Assembly (NCBI GenBank): GCA_963082875.1
Contig: OY720102.1
Location: 7,440,001 to 7,504,000, forward strand
From: Corella eumyota
Taxonomy: Eukaryota; Chordata; Ascidiacea; Phlebobranchia; Corellidae
Length of the DNA: 64,000 nt
Direction of reading: 5' to 3'
The notes beneath the pieces were generated by a model, which ran no database searches, was not told the DNA's origin, and saw only the letters and a program-made list of their open reading frames with translations. The translations under genes and the position numbers were made by a program. Shown piece by piece: positions 12,276 through 23,507 of the stretch. Every line of letters begins with the position of its first letter. Positions within the stretch are counted from its first letter, which is position 1.

Positions 12276-12531
12276 TATTACAACTTTTTGTATATATATA
12301 CAATAGATTATTTTTTGATTATTCATATATCATTTAATGCCCTTAAAGTTAGATGTTTAGTGTTGAATGATACCATTTTATAAATTTATTAATGTGCAAT
12401 ACTTGTTATTTATATGTTGAAATAATTTCATTACGTTTTCTGTAAGTTCATTAAGATTTTTTTTTACCATTTTTCACAGATTTAACTAACTATGTTTTAA
12501 ACTTAAAAATATTATAGGTTATTAAAACAAG

Positions 12532-13638
12532 ATGATATCTCTTAGTCAACTGCGGTCTAGTCAACTTTTTAGGTCACTTGTTTCCATAAACAAACCCAGT
12601 TTAGCACATTTATCAGTGACACCCAACCAAAATTCCTACAAACTTGTAAACGAAAAATTTGAAGACCCGACAATTAGAGACATTGTTGACACCAATGCAA
12701 ATGCGTTATTTGCTAGCGAACTGTTAAGAGGTTTTGGTATGGTGTTGGGTAAAACTTTCTCTGAACCCGCTACCATTAATTACCCCTTCGAAAAGGGCCC
12801 CTTAAGCCCCAGATTTCGGGGTGAGCATGCTCTGCGGAGATATCCATCCGGCGAAGAAAGGTGTATTGCATGTAAGCTTTGTGAGGCTATCTGCCCTGCA
12901 CAAGCTATTACAATTGAGGCCGAAGAGAGAGCTGATGGAAGTAGAAGGACTACAAGGTACTTAACTAACTTCTGTTACTAAATTGAAAGTAATGTAGAAG
13001 TTTTGACTGGCAATATTTTTCCAATATTTCAGATAAATAAATTTTTTTTTATTTATCTTGATGTGGAATGGTTGTCTTTACGACCTAAACCTAGAGTAAC
13101 TTCTGTTACCTCGACCCAGTCTCGGATTGCCTTTGGCAGTTTGGAATATTATTGATTATATAATTGCCCGATAATTTAGCTGCTGATAAAGTGTTGGCTT
13201 AGCAGGAGTTAACTCTGTTGATAGTGCCTTAGTAATAGGCACTACAGCATAAAAGTAGTGGTAATCAAACCCACGATCATGTTATATATAATTTAAATTT
13301 GATACTTAGTTTTTACAGGCTATTATCAAAAGTAGGTAATTTAACTCTTACTGAAAAAAAGAACAAAATATTGACATCAATTTAAATTATTATATCAATT
13401 ACCATCTAATTTATAATATATATGTAACAGATATGACATTGATATGACCAAATGCATATACTGCGGATTTTGTCAGGAGGCTTGCCCTGTAGACGCCATT
13501 GTAGAAGGTCCCAACTTTGAGTATTCAACAGAAACCCATGAGGAACTTCTCTACAACAAGGAGAAACTGCTTGAGAATGGAGACAAATGGGAAACAGAAA
13601 TTGCGGCTAACATAGAGGCAGACTACCTGTACCGATGA
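12532..13638 (+). CDS. NDUFS8: NADH dehydrogenase Fe-S protein 8, complex I TYKY subunit (2 exons)
   Basis: Mitochondrial matrix-arm subunit of complex I that passes electrons through clusters N6a and N6b toward ubiquinone. Exon 1 is 12532-12956 and exon 2 is 13431-13638; the donor is AAG|GTACTT, the acceptor TAACAG, and the split codon encodes Arg142. The product is 210 residues, the same length as human. Both ferredoxin motifs are complete: Cys111/114/117/121 ([12 protein letters not shown]) and Cys150/153/156/160 ([12 protein letters not shown]). The ~35 N-terminal residues are Ser/Arg/Leu-rich and lack acidic residues, fitting a mitochondrial presequence. The start is the first ATG, 15 bases after a TATAG acceptor-like site. 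The 474-bp intron carries a degenerate SINE. The sulfotransferase gene converges from the other strand 347 bp downstream. Confidence 0.97.
13041..13281 (-). mobile_element. tRNA-derived SINE, degenerate, in the NDUFS8 intron
   Basis: Minus-oriented copy of the common SINE. The body (ctcgatgtgg... to ...gcactacagc) is recognisable but the tRNA-like head is cut off just inside the B-box region. Confidence 0.8.
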
Positions 13639-13985
13639 TCCATTTTTTCCCTTTTTGTTGATATTATTTAAGGCTCTAAATTAAACTCAATTTTTTTTTC
13701 TAAAATACAAGTTCATTATCTTAAAACTAAATTTTTAATTTTTTTTACCCAAAAAATGAAAATGAAGAAAACCCCAATTTTCATTACTATTAAACCCCAA
13801 AAAGTTAAGAGGGGTAAGGTCCCATTGCCCCATCACCCCAGCACTTATGTGGGTTAAAAGGGAAAAATTCTGTGTAACAAAGTTAGTTCAATCGGTTGGA
13901 TCTTAATTTGGGTAAGTAGGGGTAAAAAATAACCCTTTACGCACCGTGGGTTAAAAATAACCAGCATTCCCCAATTTTTACCTCG
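13639..13985. other. Convergent gap between NDUFS8 and the sulfotransferase
   Basis: AT-rich 3' UTR sequence of two converging genes. From ~13750 to 13980 there are clustered C- and G-runs (accccaattttc, ggtaaggtccc) in a weak repeat; similar 'ggtaaggtccc' phrases recur near 36090 in the BRSK intron. No gene seen. Confidence 0.5.
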
Positions 13986-16398
13986 TTATGGGTAACTGGG
14001 GTAGCCAAACATCTTAAAATCAACAGAGTATGCATCCGTCCAAGCCTTCTGAAAATCTTCGCCAACAAGATCAAACTGTTTTATCGAAGACTTCAAAATG
14101 TTGGTACTACTTCCGTTACTGTAACCACCCGAAATTTGTACGTGTTTTGGAGCATTTATAAGTTCCGCAACGTATCTGAAACAAAAAAATTAATATATTT
14201 TTTTTGTATATATCTTTATCCTCGACGTGGGAAAGTCGAATGCGCGACTTAAACATAGAGTAACATCAGTTACTCCGACCCAGTCTCGAGTTGCCTGTGG
14301 CAGTTTGGGATATTATAGATTATAATTGCCGGATAATTATGCTGCTGAAGTGTTGGCTCAGCAGGAGTTCATGCCGTTTATAGCGCCTTACTCAAGGGCG
14401 GTACAGAATGAAAGCAGTGGGGATTGAACCCACGACCTTATGTGGGGTGTAGCAAGTGTTCTTACCACTACACCACACTGCCGGTTTTAAAATATGTAAT
14501 TGACTTGAAACGCAGTATGTATATTCCATATATGTAGTATTATTCAGATAAATTTAAGACTGTATATTTCAATTTAAACAGGCACGTAACTATAAACAAA
14601 CAAAAATCTTGAGCGTCAAGCTGTAGAGAAGAATAAATTGCTTAATCAAATATCTAGTTTAGTTTGAAAAAATACAAAATTTTCAGTTATCCAACCTTGT
14701 GTCTTCTTCGAGCGTTTCTGTATGGGCAATCACGTGATAATGATAATAGCAAGGGTCACAAATTGACTCGTAAGTAGCCCAGTGTTTTTCGATTGTTTCG
14801 TCTATTTCGCTGTTGCCGTCGACGACATATTTTACAAATTCGACGAAGTTAGCCTCAGCATTGGTTACTGTAAATAAAAGAAAGTATATACTACACTTGC
14901 CAGGAATTAAAATAAATTTGAGGGGGGTTTTGTGGAAAAAGAGCCACAATCTGACCATAGACTATTTTAGGCTCCGAAACAAAAATAAATTCGGAGCTCT
15001 ATTAGCGTCGTCCGCCAGGTTTAAAGGGGTAGTCTGGTAGTACTAAGGGGAAGGCGAAAAAGTTCGAAATTTTTTGACGTTTGCCTAATCTAGCATTGTG
15101 CATGCTAAGAAATGATGCAAAATCAACAATAAAGCGCAGGAAAAGGTTAAAAAAATCCATCTTTTATGTACTTTTAAAACAGGCGGGCGACGCTAATAGA
15201 GCTCCAAAAATTCTTAAATAGGCTACAAATAATTTTTATTCAAAAATTATTCTCTTAAAATTTACAATTTCTTCTTCTTTTGTTTCCATACTGGACCCGG
15301 ATTTTATCCGAAGTTGCGAAGTATTGCGGGTGCTTTCCCGACTTCTGTACCGCTATTTTATCCTTAAAGGCCGAGACAAATCGGGTGTGGGGTTCTCGCA
15401 CCACCATTACTCTAAGATATGACCGAATGGAATCCTGGTCAGTTATATCTTGCATGTATTTTAATGCTTCTTTGTGAACGCTTTGCTGTTTTATCTAAAG
15501 TTAACCGGCAACGTGATTTAGTGGTAATTTAGAACACTTGCTTTACCACCATGAGATTGTGGGTTTAATCCCCATTGCTCCCATGCTGTAGCGCTCTTGA
15601 GTAAGGCGATATAAACGGTATAAACTCCTGCTGAGCCAGCACTTAATTAGCAACATAATTACCGGGCAATTAAATCTCTATAATATCCCAAACTGCTAAA
15701 AGGCAACTCAAGACTGGGTCGTAGTTACTAATGTTACTCTGTGTTTAGGTCGCGCATTCGACCTTCCCACATCGAGATGTAAATTTATATACAAAAAAAA
15801 ATCAAAAACAAAAATTCCAAAATATGTAAGTAAAATGATTAGACTCTATATATTCATACCCAGTTTCTAGCAAAATAAAATTTTACACTTCACAAATATG
15901 TACCTTAATCACATCTTCGTATGTTCGATTTTCAATTAGCATTAACATTATTCTTTTAAAATTCGTGCATCCTGATTTAGGGACACAACAGTAAGCAATT
16001 TTGTATTCATCAGACACCATAAACTTGACTTTGCGCTGTCTCTGCTTAACAATACCTACATAATGCGTGTGTTAGTGTAAAGTTATATTTGGTTGTGTTA
16101 ATATTAAGTATATACCAAGCTCAAGGCACTTTTGTTTAACCAGCTCACGCCTGTCTTTCATTCGTTTTTCCATTCTTTCAAAAAAAGATTTGTCTGGCAA
16201 ACAAGAGCTATTATTCTTTTCAACTCCATAAAACAGAAGGATAATATATAGCTACTAAAAAAAACTACTATAAAATCAAAACGTACCATCCTTTTTTGTG
16301 AATTCAATTTTTTGTAATGTATAAAAATACTGGTAAACACAAAAAAGCAGTCCTGCAAGAGCCGTTAGGATAACTGCCTTATTTCTGTTTGCGCGCAT
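13986..16398 (-). CDS. Golgi carbohydrate sulfotransferase, HNK-1 ST / CHST8-14 family (6 exons)
   Basis: Type II Golgi enzyme predicted to transfer sulfate from PAPS to a glycan chain (chondroitin/dermatan, GalNAc or HNK-1 type; the acceptor cannot be told). Exons in coding order: 16398-16287, 16223-16116, 16055-15904, 15494-15266, 14867-14696, 14175-13986. All introns are GT-AG, phases agree, and the product is 320 residues with a terminal TAA. Residues 1-37 have a short basic cytosolic tail followed by a signal anchor (VILTALAGLLFCVYQYF). The 5' PAPS-binding loop is VPKSGCTNFKR; the 3' phosphate motif is VVREPHTRFVSAFKDK. Family signatures HWATYESICDPC and the C-terminal VDFKMFGYPSYP are present. 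The 15494 acceptor could instead be 12 bases further in, which keeps frame. Two introns hold SINEs and one holds a TIR element. Confidence 0.93.
14200..14484 (-). mobile_element. tRNA-derived SINE, full length, in last sulfotransferase intron
   Basis: Minus orientation; head at 14484 (CCGGCAGTGTGGTGTAGTGG on the minus strand) with A-box-like and B-box-like (GGTTCAATCC) motifs, tail of T-run near 14200. One of the better preserved copies. Confidence 0.9.
14993..15205. mobile_element. Small non-autonomous DNA element with ~24-bp terminal inverted repeats
   Basis: The ends GGAGCTCTATTAGCGTCG and CGACGCTAATAGAGCTCC lie 213 bp apart and match over ~24 bp with one mismatch. The interior has no coding frame. 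A second copy with the same termini is at 55442-55609. MITE-like; it sits in the sulfotransferase intron between exons 4 and 5. Confidence 0.85.
15505..15800 (+). mobile_element. tRNA-derived SINE, full length, in sulfotransferase intron 3
   Basis: Head CCGGCAACGTGATTTAGTGG, B-box GGTTTAATCC, body and A-rich tail all present; several substitutions against other copies. Confidence 0.88.
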
Positions 16399-16740
16399 GC
16401 CAATCGCCTGTTACATTTTTTGCTTTTCGTCCTATTTTTTAATACCACAATTGACTAAAATAACAGTTGGCGGAAATTGCTTCATAATATTATTAAATAT
16501 ATTGACTCAAAACACGCTGTAGTTTTAGGTTTTGTATTCACGTATAAAAGATATTGTCTACAATAATCACATGGATTGTACTTGGCATATAAACCCCAAC
16601 CCTAGTCAATGGACAATATTAAAATAAACAATTTTGCATATTAAAATGAAGATTGTGATATTACTCTTACAACAATATAAATATATAATTGTGCTAAATA
16701 ATTGTTGCATTACAGTTTACAACATGCCTTTAAACTGGCG
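16399..16740. other. Gap between sulfotransferase start and SLC35D-like gene A stop
   Basis: AT-rich, about 340 bp between two minus-strand genes; expected to hold the sulfotransferase promoter and the 3' UTR of gene A. No motif stands out. Confidence 0.45.
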
Positions 16741-19159
16741 TTAAACTGATCCATTGACAGGCTGTAACGTTTGTTCTTCTTTCTCTGTTAAGTTAGCAAG
16801 ATCGTCTGCTTTATTTTGCAAAAATTTTGCATAGGCGTACATTATGCAACCAGTAAAGTTTATAGTAAGTCCGGATAATAATAAAGGGGTCGGCTGCACT
16901 CCGCCAAATGCAAACATTCCTAACAAAATGTGATTAGCTCATTGAAAATTTTAACACAAAATTACATGTAAAAGTGTTAAGTAAATAAAAAATAAAATAA
17001 AAAACCGGCAGCGTGGTCTATTGTTAAGAACGCTTGCTCCACTACATGAGGCCGTAGATTCAATTCCCACTGCTTTTATGCTGTAGCCCCCTTGATTATG
17101 GCACTATAAATGGTATAAACTTCCGCTGAGCCAATACTTTATCAGCAGTTAAATTATTGGGCAACTATACTCTATAATATCCCAAACTGCCAAAGGCTAC
17201 TCTATGTTTAGGTCGTGCAGTCGACCTTTTCATATCGAGGATAAAGATACATCAAAAGAAAAAAAAATGCATCCTTATAAAAAGAAAGCTACTTATAAAA
17301 TGCGAATGGCTTTTATAAATAAATACATAAGTAAGGTTTTACCAATTACGGTTGTGAATCCACTTTTAACTACTCCCACCCACGAAGTTGTAAGAGCGGA
17401 ATTGGCAGTAGTACATAGGAACAAGGAATAGTTAAACAGGCAACCCATAACTGCGACCAAAAGAAAGCTCAACAGGAATTGCACTTCGTACAAATGCGCA
17501 TACGACAGGACTTCAGAAAAGTTTACTGTAAAAAAAAGTAGTTAAACACCTTGCTAAAGCATTGGCCCATACACACTACCATGATTGGTTAAGTACTATA
17601 TACTTACTAAGTGCTAATATTAAGAGCAGGGGAATGCAGTTGAAGCTGTTAATGTAAATTAAATCCAACGTTGAGTATTCCTTTTCGACGCTGCTTTGTT
17701 TTAAAACCAGCAGATGTAATGCCATGAAGATGACACTTACAATACCCAATGCGTAGGGGTGTATGCTAAACGTAAGGTCACCAGAAGCTGCAAAAATATG
17801 AATTTAATGAAATGAGTTTACTGAAATAAATACCAAAACGAAAAATCCTGGGTTCGATCCTCACGCCTTTTTCATGCTGTATTGCCCATAAGTTCGGCGC
17901 TATAAACGGCGTAAACTCCTGCTGTGCCAATACTGAATCAGCAGTTTATATCATTATCGGGCGATCTATAATATCCCAAACTGCTAAAGGCAACTCGAGA
18001 CAGGGTCGGGGTAACTAATGTTACTCTATGTTTAGGTCGTTAAGTCGACTTTACCATATCGAGGATAAAGTTATATACAAATTTTATGTATAAACCGATA
18101 ACTGAAAATAGTGTAACAACACTAAAACATAAAGGCACTACTGCCATTACAAAATTCCGTTAACATGTCATTAAACTTACTTGCTATAAAGGTTCCGACG
18201 GTTATAACAACGATTGATGTAAATATGTATACAGTTGGTCGCTTTAAAAAGAATATATATCCCAGCACCATGCTGGCGAATGGTATGCACCTTCTCAGTG
18301 CAATGTACATTGGCACATTCATACCAGTTAAGGCAAATAGAGCTGTTTAACAATAAATGTACATCAATATAAAAGTACATTGGAAGATATGTTTTGTTTA
18401 AAGATGTTTAATTCTTTGTCAGACTAGTAGGTGTAATTAAAACTGTCTTATAGGGTAAATATGCCGTATTGTTAAAGAGATGGTTCGGTCGCGGAGTTTC
18501 TTTTTTAATTATGTTGAAATTTTTCCAACTTGCACAAGGACACCATACTTAAAAAGTAAAAAATGTCTTATATAATATGGCTAAATATTGCTTTTTATGT
18601 TAAGTTTGTTTTCTGCAAAAAATGTTTTTAAAAAAGTACAACAAACGGCTCAGAGACGACAAAATAGGGTCATTTTCGTATGTCTGCCAGCATATGATCT
18701 TACGACGATGACGTCGTGCGTCACGTGACTCGCGTACGTTGGGACTTTCCCTTTTAATTTTAAATCCCGATATCTCAAAAGCTACTTGACCAATTTTTAA
18801 AATAATGGTATCCTCGTGCAAGTTGGAAATAGTCCAACATAATTAAAACAGAAACTCCGCGACCGAATCTCTTTTACTTTAAAGTACTTACCTAATATCG
18901 TGTTAGAAGAGTACAACGTACTAAGAAATGCACAAGACTTCGCAGCGTGATAGTCGTAGGGCCGTACTTTTACTTTGTTCAAAATTTTCAAAACTTTGAT
19001 TATCAAAACGTTTATGACAAGTTGAACCAGCATAATGACAGCAGGTTGTTTAAACCCCCAAGTAGTAAGGAGAAATTTGTTCAAAAAGTTCATTGAGCCA
19101 GAACATAAACCATATAATACAGCAGATAATACTTCGACAGACAATAGCTTAAAAGCCAT
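16741..19159 (-). CDS. SLC35D-type nucleotide-sugar transporter, tandem copy A (5 exons)
   Basis: Multi-pass Golgi/ER antiporter of the triose-phosphate/nucleotide-sugar family, resembling SLC35D proteins that move UDP-sugars or GDP-sugars; the substrate cannot be read from sequence. Exons in coding order: 19159-18892, 18342-18181, 17787-17608, 17525-17343, 16919-16741. Every intron is phase 1 and GT-AG, and the product is 323 residues, within the family's usual 300-350. Features: N-terminal GSMNFLNKFLLTTWGF, VPMYIALRRCIPF, HLLVLKQSSVEKEYS, and the family signature NSALTTSWVGVVKSGFTT at exon 4, then a last helix and a short hydrophilic tail. Copy B (20300-22553) has identical internal exon sizes (162, 180, 183 bp). 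Introns 1, 2 and 4 hold a MITE and two SINEs not shared with copy B. Confidence 0.93.
17005..17255 (+). mobile_element. tRNA-derived SINE in copy A intron 4
   Basis: Starts CCGGCAGCGTGGTCTATTG; B-box TTCAATTCC; ends in the CATATCGAGGATAAAG 3' motif. Some deletion in the body. Confidence 0.85.
17845..18080 (+). mobile_element. 5'-truncated tRNA-derived SINE in copy A intron 2
   Basis: Begins at the B-box (GGGTTCGATCC) and runs through the full body to the GAGGATAAAG 3' end; the head upstream of the B-box is missing. Confidence 0.85.
18474..18874. mobile_element. Fold-back MITE-like element with ~60-bp terminal inverted repeats
   Basis: The left end AAAGAGATGGTTCGGTCGCG and the right end CGCGACCGAATCTCTTT are inverted and, apart from a 3-bp gap, match on through 'ttccaacttgcac' for ~60 bp. 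The ~280-bp interior has no gene. It ends 17 bp from the donor of exon 1 of SLC35D-like gene A. A partial relative is at 45653-45968. Confidence 0.85.
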
Positions 19160-20299
19160 ATCGGTTGTTTTATTTAAATTCGAAAGGGTATCTAGTAAAT
19201 AGTTCTATAATACCCTTAAAAAGCTAGCCTAGTCTTGCCAACAATAAAACGTCGGCCCTGTAAACATATATATTTTTGACTTACTTATGCATAAACATTG
19301 CTGTCTAACTATTGCAGCAACATAAATATTATTTTTTTTGTCAATATCTGCCTACTAATTGTGCCACGTTACCTCATTGTTTATTTATGCATAATTTATA
19401 TAATAATCCCCTATCTGTTAGTTATGCCATACTAGTATGCTGAAACTATAGTATCATATGTATATGGCCAACAAAGAACGGAAGCAATATAGACAATTGA
19501 TACGAATGCCACAAGCCTGCAATAACTCAGTTACTTTGGTAACCACAATAATAACGGGTTGAAATAGATAATAATACTTCTATTACAATATAGACGAAAG
19601 TAAAATTTAAGAGCTAAATTTATATTTTGGAGGCTGTCACACTTAATGCGTTTAATGGCCAAACAAGAAACGCTTCAGAGGGTTATTTACTCGCATAGCA
19701 CAGACTTTTTGACAATGTGTGTAAGATATTAAATTTAACAATATCTGTTTACACTAGTTAATATATACATACATAATTATTTTCAAAGTGTATTTTATAC
19801 TTCTGTTTTTTTTTTAATTTTATTGTTTACATTTTTAGATACTATTTGATAGGGTCGTGGTTTATAAAACAGCATATTGCCAGCGTCTAATTTGGGTAAC
19901 TTAAACAAAAATATAAATCCTTTTTTTGCAAACTAATTTTTGTTTGTTTGTAGTTTGCTTTTTGGACTATTTTTTGTCTGTTTCAATGTGACCAGACATC
20001 ATAGTAATTTGTCTTTAAACGTGCGAAAAGGTTACGAAAATCACTCAATCAATAAAATGCGTGATAGCAAAGCAACCCCCAAAATCAGCATGCTAGCTGT
20101 GATGTTATTAAATGTAAAAGTAAACGGTACCAAAAAATTCACACAAGAATGTACTTTCTTTATATTTTAATTTATAATTAACTTAAAACACTTATTATTG
20201 CTTAATGAATAAAGAGAACACTGAAAAAGTAGATTGCCTAAAAAAATCACTAAAGTTTTGTATTTTATAATAAATTATATAATTCTCTATTTCAATCGG
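19160..20299. other. Intergenic region between the two SLC35D-like genes
   Basis: 1.14 kb of AT-rich sequence holding the promoter of gene A and the 3' UTR of gene B. No SINE, no convincing gene. A 76-codon open frame at 19940-20170 lacks family resemblance and looks like chance. AATAAA-type signals on the minus strand near 20270 could serve gene B. Confidence 0.5.
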
Positions 20300-22553
20300 T
20301 TAAACTTCAGATTTGCTGTCGGCGGTTGGCGCTGGCGAGTCAACTTTGTTTTGTAAATATTTTGAGTAAGCGTACATGACACAACCAAAAAAGTTGATCA
20401 ACAGACCAACTATTAAAAAGGGTGTTGGTATTACCCCTCCGAACGTAAACATACCTATAACATAGTACCTTAAATTAAATAAAAAATATACAAAATTAGT
20501 AAAGTAAAATAAGTTGCAAGAGGGGCAGCGTGGTGTAGCGATACCGGCAGCGTGGTGTAGTGGTAAGAACACTTGCTACACCACACATGGGTTCAATCCC
20601 CACTGATACCTTGCTGTAGCGCCCTTAATTAAGGCGCTATAAACGGTATGAACTCCTGCTGAGCCAGCACTCGGAGTGACTTATGTTACTACATGTTTAA
20701 GTGGCGCATTCGACTTTTCCACATCGAGGATAAAGATATATACAAAAAAAAATCCTTTTTTAACCCGTTAGTTATAAAAGTAAAATTTGTAAAATAAATA
20801 AAGAAAAAAATTTGTGCCACAATTTTGACTAGGGGTATAAAAAAACATACATTAAAAAATAAAGTAACAAAAATTGACAAGTAAATTGAAATCCAATCAT
20901 AAATAAATTACCGATTTCTATTTTATTGAATCTTACCTATGATTGTGGTAAATCCACTTTTTACAACCCCGGCCCAAGAAGTTGTCAAGGCCGAGTTGAC
21001 AGTGGTACACAAAAACAGAGAATAGTTAAACAGGCAGCCTATAGATGCAACCAATAGAAAACTCAGAAAGAATTTGAAGTCGTAAAGATGTGCAAACAGC
21101 ATTACACCACGAGAGTTTACTGAAACAAAAAAAGACCAGTTTGTTTAAAAGCCCAAATACTACACCATGCAGTTTAAATAGTAGCATATTTTAGTTAAAA
21201 TATTTTCACTTATAATGTCTTTTCTATATAATGTATATACCTTAATTTTGCTTGAATATATAGTAAGTGTAATATAAAAACCGGCAGTGTGGTGTAGTGG
21301 TAAGAACACTTGCTACACCACCATAAGGTCGTGGGTTTATCCCCACTGCTTTCATGCTGTAGCGGCCTTGAGTAAGGCGCTATAAACAGTATGAACTCCT
21401 GCTGAGCCAGCACTTAATCAGCAGCATAATTACCGGGCATTTATAATCTATAATATCCAAAATTGCTAAATGCAACTCGAGACTGGGTCGGAGTAACAGT
21501 TGTTACTCTATGTTTAAGTCGTGCATTCGACTTTCTCACATCGAGGATAAAGATATATACAAAAAAAAATATGCCTCAGATGTAATATCTATCAGATATG
21601 ACAAACGACTTACAAATTGAAAAGAATAGAAGTAATGGAATACAGTTAAAACTGTTGACGTAAAGAAGATCCAAAGCACTTAATTCTTTCTCGACACTGC
21701 TCTGTTTTAGAACAAGCAAGTGTAAGGCCATAAACAAAACGCTCGCGGTTCCAAGTATATATGGAATTAACGCAAACGTTAAATCGCCCGAAGCTGGAAA
21801 TTAACAAGTTATACAAGTTTATTAGGTATTTTTATTATGTGTAATCGAGATAGGTTGTTAAAAGAAAAGTCAAATTTTAATATCCAGGTTTTGGCTTGAA
21901 AAGTTCTTTAATGTAACTCTACACAAGACCAAGGCATCCTTCAAAAAATTACAAAGAACTGCAGTAATTGACTTAATAACCAGTAGGCTTGTAGTAATTA
22001 TAATGTTAAAGAACATCCAATATTAATGTTACTTACTTGCGACAAGGGTTCCAACTGTGATCACCACAATTGACACAAACGTCATTCTAGTTGGTCGTTT
22101 CGAAAACAATAAATACCCAAGCACCATGCTAAACAGCGGAGTGCATCTTCTGAGACATATGTACATCGGAACGTTCATGTCGTTTAAGGCGATTAAAGCT
22201 AAAATAAATATAAGTTAAACTTATAAACCTTAAATCTGTTTATTAACATCAAGACAAATTGTTGTTTTTACATTGTACTTACCTAGAAGTGCGTTACCAG
22301 AATATAATGTACTCAAAACTGCACAGGACTTTGCAGCTTTTAAGTTGTACGTACACACTTCGACTTTTCTAAAAATTTTCAAGAATCTTATTATAAATAT
22401 GTTGATAACAAGTTGAAATAGCATGATAACTGCTGGCTGATGAAACCCCCACGACGTAAGGAGATATTTGTTTAAAAAATTCATTGATCCAGAACATATT
22501 CCATACAGGACAGCGGACATTATCTTGACAGATACCGGAGGAGAATTCTGCAT
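20300..22553 (-). CDS. SLC35D-type nucleotide-sugar transporter, tandem copy B (5 exons)
   Basis: Paralogue of the gene at 16741-19159, same strand. Exons in coding order: 22553-22283, 22198-22037, 21793-21614, 21119-20937, 20454-20300. All introns are GT-AG in phase 1; the product is 316 residues. It shares GSMNFLNKYLLTSWGFHQPA, HLLVLKQSSVEKELSALD, NSFNCIPLLL and NSALTTSWAGVVKSGFTT with copy A, but diverges in the fourth-exon start and in the C-terminal tail (DSPAPTADSKSEV here). Start chosen at the ATG at 22553; upstream in-frame sequence has no ATG. The divergence in the tail and in loop regions hints at separate substrates or regulation. Introns 3 and 4 hold SINEs at places not matched in copy A. 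Confidence 0.93.
20521..20749 (+). mobile_element. tRNA-derived SINE with duplicated head and internal deletion
   Basis: GGCAGCGTGGTGTAGCGATA is followed directly by a second head CCGGCAGCGTGGTGTAGTGG. The middle of the body, including the 'tataatatcccaaactgcc' segment, is missing. The 3' end GAGGATAAAG is intact. In copy B intron 4. Confidence 0.87.
21281..21570 (+). mobile_element. tRNA-derived SINE, full length, in copy B intron 3
   Basis: Head, A-box-like GTGTAGTGGTAAGAAC, B-box GGTTTATCC (one base short), body and A-tail all present. Confidence 0.9.
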
Positions 22554-23507
22554 TTTTGTTGTCCCTAATTTAAACTTCAAATGTGCAACTAAGGCTAGGT
22601 TTTTATTTAAATTAAAACTCTTTTATTTGTTATTTTACTTATAACTATTAAATTAAAGAAGAACAGTATATGTTATTCCATATGCTATCAAACAAAAAAA
22701 TTACAGACAGTTTGTTAGCGATTTACAACCTAAACTAAAATCCCTTTTTAGACTACTTAATGCCATATCTGCTGTATTTTTTGGTAAGATACACTTATAC
22801 AAAAATAACAACCTTTTTCTCGTATCTAATCGCCCGCAGGCATAATATAACATACTAGTTCGAACGAAAGTTTGATTCAACATTGATGCATACCGACAAA
22901 TATTTGATATCACAACGTCAAACACAAAACGGAAAACGTACAAAAATAAAAATTTTAAAAGCTATATCGACAGTGGGAAACGAATAAAACAACAAGGGCA
23001 ATAATAAAACGTTACAAAAGCGTAGTACAACATTGGGCAAGAAAAATATATGTGTAATATTTTTACTAATGTGTAATTTCTTAAATTCGTGTGTGTACTT
23101 TTTAAGGCAGTTATGAATTCTTTTTTAGACAGTTATGAATTCTACAAACGTAGGGTAAACCTATGCAATATACATTTAAACTAATATGTAATTTCAAAAA
23201 GACTTGAACAGTTGCAAAATGATTGGTGAGATGCAAATGCAATACGTTAAAATCGTTGTGTAATTGACTACGAATGCTTTTTCGTATAGTTAAAGATAGG
23301 AAAAAGGGGAAAAAATGAAAAAATGATTGATTTTAAAAATTGTTGAAGAAAATTGCTTGTACAATTAAAGTTTAAATAAATAAATTTCATGTATCGTGCC
23401 ATTGTTCTACAAATATACCATTCTTAAAATTTTATAAATTTTCGATGGCTGCTCGTATTTTTATACATGTTTATAACCGAGACTTATTATATAAGACTCT
23501 TTTCTTG
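22554..23507. other. Intergenic region between copy B and the Sema-domain gene
   Basis: About 950 bp. Near 23115 the short phrase 'agacagttatgaattct' appears twice in tandem. Minus-strand open frames here have no recognisable content. Expected to contain the copy B promoter and the Sema gene 3' UTR. Confidence 0.45.

Noticed and set aside
19940-20170. 76-codon plus-strand open frame
   Set aside because: AT-rich, no splice partners, no recognisable motif; chance length for this composition.
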